The position numbers and the translations under genes were made by a program. From Diaphorobacter sp. HDW4B (GTDB lineage: Bacteria > Pseudomonadota > Gammaproteobacteria > Burkholderiales > Burkholderiaceae_C): a stretch of DNA of 64,000 nt. Where the stretch lies: NCBI RefSeq assembly GCF_011305535.1, contig NZ_CP049905.1:5020001-5084000 (forward strand), in the 5' to 3' direction. Shown here in pieces: positions 17,301-24,976 of this stretch; position 1 is the first letter of the stretch; each line of letters opens with the position of its first letter. The notes below the pieces were generated by a model. It was not told the origin of the DNA and made no database searches. It saw only the letters and a list, made by a program, of their open reading frames with translations.

Positions 17301-18886
17301 CCAGCCTGCCCAATACGGCGACGGTGGCGCCATCGGCGACCAATCCGCCTTGGGCATGCGCTGCAAGCGGGTGCTCGGCATCGGTGCCGATCACGCTGTC
17401 GGCCAAGCCGCAGCTCTCGATCGTGAAGGCGATTGCCACTACGCCCACGCCGCCCGCCGTTTACTACACGGGCGATACGGTGAACTACACCATCACGGTC
17501 ACCAACCCGAGCACCGCCATTGGTGTGAGCGATGTGCTGGTGACGGACGCGTTGCCCACGCCGGACTTCGCGAGCGTGGTGTGGTCTTGCACGGCGAGTG
17601 CGGCCACCAACACGTTCTGCACCACGTTCAATGCGGATACGACAGCCAACACCGCGCTCTCGCTGGGCACGACCATTCCGTCGCTGGGCAAGGGTGAGTC
17701 GGTGGTGTTCACCGCCAAAGCCAAGCTGGGCACGGTGGATGGAAGCAAGGCCACCTTGCCCAATACCGCAGAGGTGAAATCCACGAGCACCACCGTGCCG
17801 TGGGAATGCGTGCCAGCCACGACAGGCGCTTGCCAGTCCACGGTGCCGGTCAACCTGTCGGCCACGCCCAAGCTGTCCATCGAGAAACTGGTGACCGGTG
17901 GAGTCGGCCCGTACTACAGCAACCAAGATGTGACCTATACCATCACGGTGAAGAACCACGGCCCGGTTGCGGTGAGCGACATGCTGGTGAACGACACATT
18001 GCCAGCGGCCTTCGCCAGCGCGGCCTGGACTTGCGCAGCGAACGGCACGTCCGCTTGCCCCACCTTCAGTCCCACAGGGTTGGCACTGAGCGTGAGTGAT
18101 CTGGCGTTGGCACCCAATGACTCGGTCACCTTCACGGCGGTGGCCAAGCTGGGCAGCATCACAGCCAATGTGAACGGTGTGGCCAACACGGCCACCGTCG
18201 GAGCCATCACCAAGTCCGGCAAACTGACCAAGGCGGCCACCACCACGTTTGCCTGCGTGGCAACCGACGGTACGACAGCGTTGACGATGCCGTGCCAATC
18301 CACCGCGCTGATCAATCTGGCGGTCGACCCACAACTGGCCATCGTCAAATCGGTGACCACCACAGCCACCACCTACTACGCGGGCGACGCGGTGAGCTAC
18401 GCAATCAAGGTCTCCAACCCCGGCAACGTCGCGCTCACCAATGTGGATGTGACGGACACGTTGGTCACGGGTCTTGAGGCCGGCACGTGGAGCTGCGTGC
18501 CAGGTGCCACCACGCCATGCCCAAGCGGCATGCCAAGCGGTGCGGCGCAGGTGCTCGCCGTGATGCTGCCTTCGTTGGCTGCGGGCGAGACGGTGACTTT
18601 CAACGTGACCACCAAGGTGAGTGCGACGCCTCCGGCCAGCATTCCGAACACGGCCACGACCAAGTCGTCGGACGCGCAGACCAAGTGCGTTGGTGGCGCA
18701 TCAATGGCAATGCCTTGCGTTTCCTCTGTCAGCATCACCACCGGCACCAAGCCAGCAACGGGCGATCCCAAGCCAGTGCCGCTGGACCAACCCTGGATGC
18801 TTGCGCTGATGTCGTTGGCACTCATCGGCACGGCAGGGGCCATTCAGCGCCGCCGCGCTCGTAGCTCGGCGCATGGCAAACGTTGA
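14309..18886 (+). CDS. DUF11-repeat surface protein with IPTL-CTERM-like tail, main part
   Basis: Continuation of the protein begun at 13945. The meaningful sequence starts about 14381 (FVQSNGNASFC), and the residues before that are out-of-frame noise. After a lectin- or PA14-like segment (LGFWDFTGNDNLDQPPYF, STDDFLRRVFVNGTL) come eight DUF11 repeats of about 120-130 residues, each with the pattern LxIxKxV, YYxGDxVxYTITVxN, NVxVxDxLP, FxSVxWxC. Two cysteines per repeat probably form disulfides. The C-terminus PVPLDQPWMLALMSLALIG followed by RRRARSSAHGKR resembles an IPTL-CTERM exosortase sorting tail: short proline motif, membrane helix, basic end. The role is probably a cell-surface adhesin or sheath. 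No exosortase gene lies in the window. Confidence 0.82.
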   Translation: MVSRPWCRPWPCHKTIMLTRTTLFVQSNGNASFCRNFSNQTVACNKTTSLGVALDTAKPIPTLTCASDPAIFNTGINNVRADSDNTGYTSTSTKKPANAYDDHWSYIRTKNDVTTSSSAANPNPLPSDLTEFNLAAYQRAVVGNKVVGTWIASTFPNAEWLGFWDFTGNDNLDQPPYFARNYTIFRYQFNIASQEVADQFNVTLNGSTDDFLRRVFVNGTLALDYSGINPAAPHSGVGGFSAGNKVTFQLGSGLWQVGTNSIYLLIANLTDPSGLLLQANETALCQPKLSVTKQAVNSNGTPFTGTVTNGSPLYYDIKIANYGTVDASNTTLTDLMPTGFTTSTAATCSVPRGALAVCPSVIQTPAGGYIFNQQALKTTSGGITTGALPAGSQMTFRVSGSFTSNVPTPVNVITNTATITPPSSFSCAAVNGVTPCSSSDTVSTNPLIAVTKDVQETGPLYPGQTANYLIRVMNKGGFALTNVVVSDPLPAGYASATWYCQKAAGDQTPCPTGTSAGGSLGAGGTLTSTIASLPAGKSLEYVVQALVQDENTLVNTVSTNNTVTVTPSNATWLCLDPNTGLDKAKPCTSSAPILLVPKAKLAITKTVPATPTVYYAGNTVSYTVTVKNVGGGPIGNVKVDDTVPGSFSSVTWSCSPSANPICDPATFPGMSTGSTLAVTGLSLAASESVVFTAQAVVGSVSGVNGVTNIATASSTSTTAPWTCADMAGVVDAAKPCLASVLVVLSATPQLGITKSASGPGPFYPTNQFTYTVRVENNSSVAASNVTVTDPQSGASNFSSVVWACTASNAALCNGFASTGAPLSWNLPAALPGAGGWIQFVATATVAPRSTVATVPNTAQVTAAAPWTCATPLDSSNLCTATANVTLSPNAGVSIAKAIAATPTPPSIYYTGDTVHYTITVSSTTPVALSNVLVTDALPTPDFASVNWTCSSSVSANTFCSGFSSSALTLNATLPTLAGNEVVVFTGAAKLGTVDGSKASLPNTATVAPSATNPPWACAASGCSASVPITLSAKPQLSIVKAIATTPTPPAVYYTGDTVNYTITVTNPSTAIGVSDVLVTDALPTPDFASVVWSCTASAATNTFCTTFNADTTANTALSLGTTIPSLGKGESVVFTAKAKLGTVDGSKATLPNTAEVKSTSTTVPWECVPATTGACQSTVPVNLSATPKLSIEKLVTGGVGPYYSNQDVTYTITVKNHGPVAVSDMLVNDTLPAAFASAAWTCAANGTSACPTFSPTGLALSVSDLALAPNDSVTFTAVAKLGSITANVNGVANTATVGAITKSGKLTKAATTTFACVATDGTTALTMPCQSTALINLAVDPQLAIVKSVTTTATTYYAGDAVSYAIKVSNPGNVALTNVDVTDTLVTGLEAGTWSCVPGATTPCPSGMPSGAAQVLAVMLPSLAAGETVTFNVTTKVSATPPASIPNTATTKSSDAQTKCVGGASMAMPCVSSVSITTGTKPATGDPKPVPLDQPWMLALMSLALIGTAGAIQRRRARSSAHGKR

Positions 18887-18986
18887 TCCGGGCTGCGCTG
18901 GCAGATGTCGCTTTGAGGATCGAATGATGCTTTGAGCCACTCAACCAGCCTGCCTGGAGATGCTTCAGGCAGGCTGCGCTCCACGC

Positions 18987-19024
18987 AAAACGGCGGTACT
19001 TGAAAACAAGTGCAGCCGTTTTTT
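18987..19024. terminator. Bidirectional terminator between convergent genes
   Basis: Stem AAAACGGC / GCCGTTTT with an inner ACTTG / CAAGT pairing, A-rich on the left and T6 on the right. It serves the DUF11 gene on + and could serve the Sel1-type gene (ends 19070) on -. A second hairpin, CAGCCTGCCT / AGGCAGGCTG (18946-18976), lies just before it without a T-run. Confidence 0.8.
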
Positions 19025-19069
19025 CATTCTCAAGTTCGTCCATGTGACACAGGCACTTTGCCCGTCAGC

Positions 19070-20344
19070 TCACCGCTGCCCCACACTCCGGTCCTTGCGC
19101 CATTCCTGCGGAATGAACTCGTACAGCGGCGTTTGGTCTCGCACGAAGAGCAGCGGGGTGGGCTGGGTCGAGAAGCTCAGGATAGCGCCTTCCGCCGTCA
19201 CGTCCATGCTGGCGAGTTGGCGCATCCAGGCGATGTTGACGGAGCCGCCGGGGGCCGGGCGGGAGTAGATGAGTTCGAGCATGCGGCGGGCTGGTTGGTA
19301 GCCGGCTGCGGCGGCCATCTGGTAGAAGCGGATGGCTTCGGTGTAGTTCGATGGCACACCGTCGCCGCGGTGATAACGGCGGGCTTGGGCGAACCAGTCT
19401 TCGGCGCGGTCGTTTTTGGATTTGCTGTTGTCGGGCTGCTGTGCTTGTTCGATGCGCACGCTCAGCAGTTTGGCGTTCGATGCGGCGGCAGGCGAGCGTT
19501 TGGACGCGGTGGTGAATTGCTGCATCGCCAGCTCGTAGCGCGATGCGGCGACGTTGCCCAGCCCCAGTTCGTTGATGGCCGAGGCATTGCCTGCTTGCGC
19601 TGCTTGCTGCAGCAGTTGCATGCGCTGCGCTTCGGGGCTGGAGTGGGGGGCTTGCGCACCGCCCATGCCGCCTGCGCCGTGCACGGGGGCCATGCGTTCC
19701 TGAAGGCTCCAATCGAGAAACAGCGACAGGCCGGGGTTGGCGCTTTTGAGTGGCCCGAGATAAGGGCGCGCATTGCGCGGAGCCGGTGGGCCGCTGCAGC
19801 CGTCGATTTCGCACCAGGCCAGACCTGCATTGCCCATGGGCTCGTTCAATGCTTTGGCACGCTCGAACCATTTTTGCGCTTGTGTGCGGTCGACAGGTGC
19901 GTGTTCGCCATGCAGCAAGAGCAGGCCAAGCAGCCATGAGGTGCGCGCCGCCAAACGCTCTGCGGCGCTGCCGCGTTTGGCGTTGGTGAGGGCGGTGGCT
20001 TCGAGTTTGCGGATGCGCTCGGCGTCGGTGTCGTTTTCGTCCGGGTCCATCAGCTTGGGCGCGGCGGATCCGGGTTGGCCCGATGGTTTGATGGGCGGAG
20101 GTGCTACGGATGATCCTGCAGGCTGGATGGTTCCGGGTCTTGCCACACCGGCGGGCTGGACAGGCGCTTGTTGACCGTTCGATGTGTTCGGGGCCTGTAT
20201 GGGCGCGCCGGGAATGGCACGCGTGACGGCTTGGGCTGGGCTGGCCTGGCTCATCAGAGCCAGCAGCACAGACAGACACAACACAGGCAAGCGGGGCGTC
20301 GTGGAGCCAAGGCGCAGGCTGGCGGCGGCGAAATCTTGGCGCAT
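19070..20344 (-). CDS. Secreted Sel1/TPR-like repeat protein of the curli-like locus
   Basis: A 424-residue protein with an N-terminal signal peptide (LPVLCLSVLLALMSQASPAQA), then a low-complexity Pro/Gly/Ala linker and helical Sel1-type repeats (AQKWFERAKALNEPMGNAGL; EAIRFYQMAAAAGYQPARRM). Sel1 repeats mediate protein-protein contacts in the periplasm or envelope. It is the last gene of a four-gene minus-strand run (repeat protein, small secreted protein, CsgG-like lipoprotein, this one), 100 bp after the CsgG-like gene. It may act as an assembly or chaperone factor, somewhat as CsgE/CsgF do in curli, though it resembles neither. Confidence 0.75.
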   Translation of the reverse strand: MRQDFAAASLRLGSTTPRLPVLCLSVLLALMSQASPAQAVTRAIPGAPIQAPNTSNGQQAPVQPAGVARPGTIQPAGSSVAPPPIKPSGQPGSAAPKLMDPDENDTDAERIRKLEATALTNAKRGSAAERLAARTSWLLGLLLLHGEHAPVDRTQAQKWFERAKALNEPMGNAGLAWCEIDGCSGPPAPRNARPYLGPLKSANPGLSLFLDWSLQERMAPVHGAGGMGGAQAPHSSPEAQRMQLLQQAAQAGNASAINELGLGNVAASRYELAMQQFTTASKRSPAAASNAKLLSVRIEQAQQPDNSKSKNDRAEDWFAQARRYHRGDGVPSNYTEAIRFYQMAAAAGYQPARRMLELIYSRPAPGGSVNIAWMRQLASMDVTAEGAILSFSTQPTPLLFVRDQTPLYEFIPQEWRKDRSVGQR

Positions 20345-20444
20345 CTGCTCCTCCTCTGGTGAACGGGCTTGTCGTCTGCTTCAGGTGGCCCGGATCGGGC
20401 CGGGCTCTTTGTCGGTCAGGTGATCAACCTGCGGCCAGCGATGC

Positions 20445-22205
20445 TCAGGTCGTGGGCGCGGGCTTGAGGGCCGTGGGTTGCTGCTGCGCGGGCTGAGCAC
20501 GCTTGGGAATCACGCGCCATTGCACCTCGGCCTTGGAGAAGGGCTCGTCACCCAGTGCATGGCGGAAGGCCTTTTCCACATCTTCGATGGAGCGGTAGCC
20601 GGGAACGTTGACCACACCAGCGCCTTGCAGCGGAGCAGGCAGCTTGTCCATCACGTCTTCGGCGGTGGCCAGGCACGCCAGGCGTTCGGTGCCGGGCTGG
20701 CTTGCATCCATGATGAAGGCGGGGTTGGGCACCAGCCAGTCGGGCAGGCGAAGCACGGTGTTGGCTGAGACCAAAGAGTTCGGATTCACGTTGTTGGGCG
20801 TGAGGCGCATGACGTTGCCGACAGCATCGTTGAAGTAGCAGTAGACATGCGAAGCGCGCGACACGGTGGCGGCAGCGAAGACTTGCTCGCCGACTTCGAA
20901 GGTGGGCTTCTCGCCGGGCGGCAAGGGGTTCTTGATCTGCAGATCGATGTCGCGTTCCAGCGCGGTGGTCGATGCGAGCTGCAGTTCCTTGGCGTTCTTG
21001 ACCGGCAGGTAACCCGCGTAGGTCTTGGTTTCTGGCGCACCGCCGCTCGGGCCGGACGGCGTCCAGCCGATCTGCTGCATGCGTCCCGAGTTGTCGAGCA
21101 CCACGAAGCGGTTCAGCGCACGTTCGTAGGTGCGGAAGTCCATGGTGCCGTTGGGGACCAGACCATTGTCGGTTTGAAAGCGCGAGAGCGCATCGCGCAG
21201 TTCGCGTGAATCCTTGTCGAGCATTTCGGTGCCGGGTGCGATATAGCCTTGTGCGATGAGCGAACTCTGAATCAGTTTGGCCTGCGCGACGCCGCCGCTT
21301 TCGAGGTACCAGTCACGCATCTGGCGTTGGAAATCAGGATGGGTCTGATCGAGCGTGAGGCATTGCCAGTAGGGCACGCGCGACCATTTGCCAACCAGTT
21401 CGATGGTGGCCAGATCGACCAGCGTGCGCATGGCGCCACCGGCACCTTGCGCATAGTCTCGGCCCACGTTGAAGGTCACACCATACGTGCCGATGCGGCC
21501 CGCCAGATCAAGGCCCTGACCACCGCCGCCGATCACCACTTCGTTGGCCGAATCGAGACCGGGAATCAGCGTGCGGGTGCGGAAATCGCCCACGTGCATT
21601 TCCAGCCCGATCACCGTGGCGCTGCGGCTGTCGCTCACGCCCAGATCGATGCGCGGCCCCGAGAGCCCCGCATCGCGGCGGTTGCTGATGACGTTCTGGT
21701 CGACGAAGGCAATGGCACCGGACATGTACAGCGCAGGGCGCTGCAACTGCATCTGGTTGTTGTTGAGCAAAATGGTGGTGAGGTTCTGCACCGTGTCCTG
21801 CTGAACGATGTTGACCTCGTAGTCCACGTAGCGGAAGGCATTGGAGCGGCGCGACATCTGCGACAGCGCCGTGATGATCATTTCCTTGATGCCCACCGGC
21901 ACGCGTGTGGAGTAGTCGGTGAACTGCTTGCTGGTGATGAGCGTGGTGGGCAACTGCGCTGCACGCAGCATTTCATCCATGCACATCAGCGAATCGGAGA
22001 AGCTGGAGATTGAGCGCACGGGGCGAATCACCGGACGATCGGCGAGGAGGGCGGTCTCTTGGTAGGCCGCATCCTTGCGCGGGTCCATCGGCGTCGTGCA
22101 TGCGCCAAGAAAAAGCACACTTGCTGCACAAGCCAGCCAGGACCAACGTCGCGCCGAGCCTCTGGGTGAAGCCTTGTCGTGCGAGATTGAAGTACCGTGA
22201 GTCAT
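20445..22205 (-). CDS. CsgG/HfaB-like outer-membrane secretion lipoprotein with C-terminal PG-binding-like and DUF4384 parts
   Basis: A 586-residue lipoprotein with a lipobox at LFLGAC and a strong ribosome binding site (GGGAGG). Residues about 60-270 resemble CsgG/HfaB, the curli or holdfast secretion-pore family (MIITALSQMSRRSNAFRYVD, YMSGAIAFVDQNV, VGDFRTRTLI, ATIELVGKWSRVPYW). A peptidoglycan-binding-like segment follows (LRDALSRFQTDNGLVPNGTM, about 320-355). The C-terminal third resembles DUF4384 (FEVGEQVFAAATVSRASHVY, MRLTPNN). Curli CsgG is about 277 residues and HfaB about 340, so this protein is nearly twice as long. It probably forms the export pore for the secreted products of the two upstream genes. 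Confidence 0.8.
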   Translation of the reverse strand: MTHGTSISHDKASPRGSARRWSWLACAASVLFLGACTTPMDPRKDAAYQETALLADRPVIRPVRSISSFSDSLMCMDEMLRAAQLPTTLITSKQFTDYSTRVPVGIKEMIITALSQMSRRSNAFRYVDYEVNIVQQDTVQNLTTILLNNNQMQLQRPALYMSGAIAFVDQNVISNRRDAGLSGPRIDLGVSDSRSATVIGLEMHVGDFRTRTLIPGLDSANEVVIGGGGQGLDLAGRIGTYGVTFNVGRDYAQGAGGAMRTLVDLATIELVGKWSRVPYWQCLTLDQTHPDFQRQMRDWYLESGGVAQAKLIQSSLIAQGYIAPGTEMLDKDSRELRDALSRFQTDNGLVPNGTMDFRTYERALNRFVVLDNSGRMQQIGWTPSGPSGGAPETKTYAGYLPVKNAKELQLASTTALERDIDLQIKNPLPPGEKPTFEVGEQVFAAATVSRASHVYCYFNDAVGNVMRLTPNNVNPNSLVSANTVLRLPDWLVPNPAFIMDASQPGTERLACLATAEDVMDKLPAPLQGAGVVNVPGYRSIEDVEKAFRHALGDEPFSKAEVQWRVIPKRAQPAQQQPTALKPAPTT

Positions 22206-22371
22206 GGCGTGCCTCCCTTGTTTGTGCAGCAGTGAGAGTGTGTTTTGTGGCTTGGTTCGAGTCGCACTGCGGGTGTCGAAACCAGGCTTCGGCGACTGCC
22301 CTTGTCACGCTGTCCTCAACGGATGACGTGAGTTCCCTCCAGTCGCTCGAATCCTCTTTGCAAAACCAGTT

Positions 22372-22800
22372 TCAGAAACAGACGTTGACCATGTCTCCGC
22401 GCAAGACGACGACTTGGTCACCCGACGCGCTGACGGTGCCCTTGGCAGCTCCAACGGCGGATGCCGTCGCAGTGCTGCCAACGGATTGCGAGCAGGTCAC
22501 CTTGCTGCCCTGTGTATTGACGGATTGCACTACATCCTTGTCGGTGTAGATGCCCGTGGTGTCGGCAGAAAAAGCTTTTGCCGTGTAGCGAGACATCTTG
22601 GCCTGTTGCCAAGCTGGTATGCCCAGATCATGGGTGATCTGGTTGCTTGCCTTGTTCTGGTTCAGCGGCAACATCTGCACCTTGACCTCCTTGTTCAGAA
22701 CAATGGGGTCTTCGCCAGGTGCCTGAGCCAGCGTACACAGAGGTGCACTCAGACAGACAGCCGTTGCCATCAGCAAATAACCGCGGATGCGGTGGTTCAT
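22372..22800 (-). CDS. Small secreted protein of the curli-like locus (HfaA/minor subunit candidate)
   Basis: A 142-residue protein with a signal peptide ending in CTLAQA and a very good ribosome binding site (GAGGAGG). The mature part contains VLNKEVKVQMLPLNQNKASN and a glycine/serine/valine-rich end with two cysteines (VTCSQSVGS, DMVNVCF). I do not recognise a named domain. Its place between the QNIASN repeat protein and the CsgG-like pore suggests a minor fibre subunit, nucleator or HfaA-like attachment protein. That role is inferred from position only. Confidence 0.65.
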   Translation of the reverse strand: MNHRIRGYLLMATAVCLSAPLCTLAQAPGEDPIVLNKEVKVQMLPLNQNKASNQITHDLGIPAWQQAKMSRYTAKAFSADTTGIYTDKDVVQSVNTQGSKVTCSQSVGSTATASAVGAAKGTVSASGDQVVVLRGDMVNVCF

Positions 22801-22833
22801 GATGCGGCCTCCTCAAGAGTTGAAGAAAGAGAA

Positions 22834-22860
22834 GACATCGGGTCGCCAAAACCCGATGTC
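22834..22860 (-). terminator. Attenuator-like hairpin between the two secreted-protein genes
   Basis: Perfect 10-bp stem GACATCGGGT / ACCCGATGTC with a 7-nt loop, 11 bp after the stop of the repeat-protein gene. On the minus strand it is followed by a pyrimidine stretch (TTCTCTTTCTTC) rather than a pure T-run. It is probably a leaky terminator or 3' stabiliser that raises the repeat protein's mRNA relative to downstream genes. Confidence 0.55.
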
Positions 22861-22870
22861 ACCCTGGCTG

Positions 22871-23464
22871 TCAGTGGCAGCGACCACCTGGGCAAGGATC
22901 TTCCGCGCAAGCATCGTTGGACGAGATGTTCTGCACGGCTGTCGAGAGCGAGCCCTTGGCCAGATTGATGGCGGCGGAGCGGCCGGTCAGACTGGCGTAC
23001 TGGTACGAGGTGGCGTTGGCAGCCACAGTCACATTGCCGAAGTTCGACGCAATGTTTTGTGTTGCCTTGGCACCTGCGCCATCAGCCATGTTGGAGATCA
23101 TTGCCTTGTTGGCGTTCACGTATTGTGTGGACGTGCCCTTGATGTCCACTTCGCCATTGTTGCTGGCGATGTTCTGACGTGCCACCGAGTAGTCGCCCTT
23201 GGCTTCGTTGCGAACGTCGGTTTCCTTGAGGTCGGCGGTCTGGTAAGACTTGCCGGAGCCGAAGACTTCTACGTCTGCCGCATTGCTGGCCACATTCTGC
23301 AGGGCCTTGTTGTTGGTGCCCGATGTGTTCTTGACGGTACTATCGTTTGCGTACGTCTTTTGTTCGCTCACACCGGAAATGGTGATGGAACCTGGACGCA
23401 CGGGGCCTGCTGCAAAAGCTGCGCTGGCAACGGCTGTCAAAGCGATAAATGCAATAGCTTTCAT
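22871..23464 (-). CDS. Secreted repeat protein with QNIASN units (curlin-like major subunit candidate)
   Basis: A 197-residue protein with a signal peptide ending in SAAFAA and a ribosome binding site AGGAGAG. The mature region is built from about 40-residue units containing QN[IV]ASN followed by G-x-V-x-V/I and S-x-QY: LQNVASN, RQNIASN, TQNIASN and VQNISSN. The spaced Gln/Asn and alternating small hydrophobic residues recall curlin-type amyloid repeats, but the unit is longer than the 22-residue curlin repeat. The last 15 residues are cysteine-rich (CAEDPCPGGRCH). First gene of the minus-strand operon with a CsgG-like pore, so it is the best candidate for the exported fibre protein. HfaD of holdfast systems is another comparison. 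Confidence 0.7.
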   Translation of the reverse strand: MKAIAFIALTAVASAAFAAGPVRPGSITISGVSEQKTYANDSTVKNTSGTNNKALQNVASNAADVEVFGSGKSYQTADLKETDVRNEAKGDYSVARQNIASNNGEVDIKGTSTQYVNANKAMISNMADGAGAKATQNIASNFGNVTVAANATSYQYASLTGRSAAINLAKGSLSTAVQNISSNDACAEDPCPGGRCH

Positions 23465-24127
23465 GACTGTCTCTCCTGTAACGTGTCGTGAAAACCGCGT
23501 ATCCGGATGGTTTGTGGTGGACCAGACACTGCGGCGGAATGGACAAATGCATTTGTTGAACCCTCGTGCATTTGTCTGGCTTCAGTGTCTGTTGCAGTTG
23601 GTTTGGTAGTAATCACCAGAAATGGGTAGCCAGAATCTGCCTGGCCGACAGGCCTGCAAGGCCTTGTCCCACAGAGAATCCGCCGTTCTTTGCTGTGGAC
23701 CGATGGGTAGTGATGGTGCAAAAACTGGTGAGTGACTGTGTGTAAGAAGCGCAATTCAAAGAAAGAAAGAGCCAAAGTTCCGTTTTGAATGTATCGAGCG
23801 CTTGAAAAGTGAATCAGAAAATTGAAATTGCAGTGGTTAACAATTCAAAAAATGTCTTGATTCAGGCAATTAAGTTACCGAATACTTCTTTTTTATATCT
23901 CGCACAGAGTGTGTTTGCGCGTTTTCATACCTAATTATGGGTAGTTTATATTTGTAACTTCAGCAGTTGAATATTAATTTTCTCGAAGACGCTGGATAAT
24001 TGTTATCAATTCATTTAACGTGACAGCACTGCATAGCGAACCTGAATTGATCTCGCATACAAATTAGTAAATTTCTGGGATCATGGGGTCGCTACTCGAA
24101 ATCTACTAGTGAGGGATGGAGGGAAAG
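23465..24127. promoter_or_regulatory. 660-bp AT-rich divergent control region with three ATGGGTAG boxes
   Basis: Non-coding gap between the repeat-protein operon (-) and the LuxR-type regulator (+), much AT-richer than its surroundings. The octamer ATGGGTAG occurs three times in the same orientation (23622-23629, 23703-23710, 23937-23944), far more than chance in this length. No open frame with coding character is seen. The long control region resembles that of curli (csgD-csgB), so multiple inputs are likely. Promoter hexamers were not assigned. Confidence 0.5.
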
Positions 24128-24916
24128 ATGTCATATCTTGGATTGTTTGGAAACGCAAGCAGTGACGGGCCAGTGGCGCAGCCCGGTGTCTTGCCAGAAC
24201 GTGCGCGCGGCAGCAGCTCGATGATCTGGCCCAATTTTCTGGTGGGGCAAGACGAGAAGCCCGTGCGGGTCATCCTGATCGATGACGACGAACACATGCA
24301 ACGTGTGGTCGCGCAGGAGTTGATGGAGGATGCGCGTACGCTGCTGGTGGGCATGGCATCCAGCGTGAAGGAAGGGCGCCGACTCATCAAGCAGCATGAA
24401 TTCGACGTGATGCTGGTCGATGTGAATCTCAACGATGGACTGGGCTTTTCGCTGATCGAGCTGATGAAGTTCCAGCGGCCTTCGGCCGAGGCCATCATGT
24501 TCTCCATCATGGAGAGCGATGAACAGGTGCTGCGTGCATTCGAAGTGGGTGCCACGGGTTATCTGGTCAAGCATTCCTGGTTTGGCAACTATCCGCAGGC
24601 CGTGCTGCAGGTGGCCAATGGCGGTGCGTACATCACGCCGCATCTGGCGCGTCGCCTGATTCAGAAATTCGACGCGCGCAACAGCTCGGCGCCTCGCGCT
24701 TCCAGCGGCCGATCGAGCGAATCGGAGTTGCTTTCCGAGCGCGAAAAGGAAGTGCTGCGCAACGTGGCCAACGGCTACACCAGCGCAGAGATCGCGACGC
24801 GGCTGGAGATCAGCATGCTCACCGTGAATTCGCACATCAAGAACATTTACCGCAAGCTGCGTGTGAAGACCAGGGCGCAGGCGGTTCAGTTCGCTGCGCT
24901 GCGAAAGCTGTTCTAA
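24128..24916 (+). CDS. LuxR/NarL-family response regulator
   Basis: A 262-residue regulator. The receiver domain (about residues 40-175) has the acidic cluster LIDDDEHMQ, phospho-acceptor Asp in VMLVDVNLNDG, a Ser in place of the usual Thr (FSIMES), and the switch lysine in GYLVKHS. It is followed by a LuxR helix-turn-helix (LLSEREKEVLRNVANGYTSA, SHIKNIYRKLRVKTR). The ATG at 24128 is preferred because GGAGGGA (24117-24123) lies five bases before it; the ATG at 24116 overlaps that site. Divergent to the curli-like operon and 60 bp ahead of a histidine kinase gene, it is the likely activator of the operon, as CsgD is for curli. Confidence 0.88.
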   Translation: MSYLGLFGNASSDGPVAQPGVLPERARGSSSMIWPNFLVGQDEKPVRVILIDDDEHMQRVVAQELMEDARTLLVGMASSVKEGRRLIKQHEFDVMLVDVNLNDGLGFSLIELMKFQRPSAEAIMFSIMESDEQVLRAFEVGATGYLVKHSWFGNYPQAVLQVANGGAYITPHLARRLIQKFDARNSSAPRASSGRSSESELLSEREKEVLRNVANGYTSAEIATRLEISMLTVNSHIKNIYRKLRVKTRAQAVQFAALRKLF

Positions 24917-24976
24917 GTTGCCAACGCGTCGTCGTGTGTTCGCAGCACACGACCAACGGTGTCGCAAAGGCTAACC

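Noticed and set aside
19065-20279. Second minus-strand open frame overlapping the Sel1-type gene
   Set aside because: Low-complexity Ser/Arg/Pro translation without a signal peptide; the 19070-20344 frame has a proper leader and repeats.
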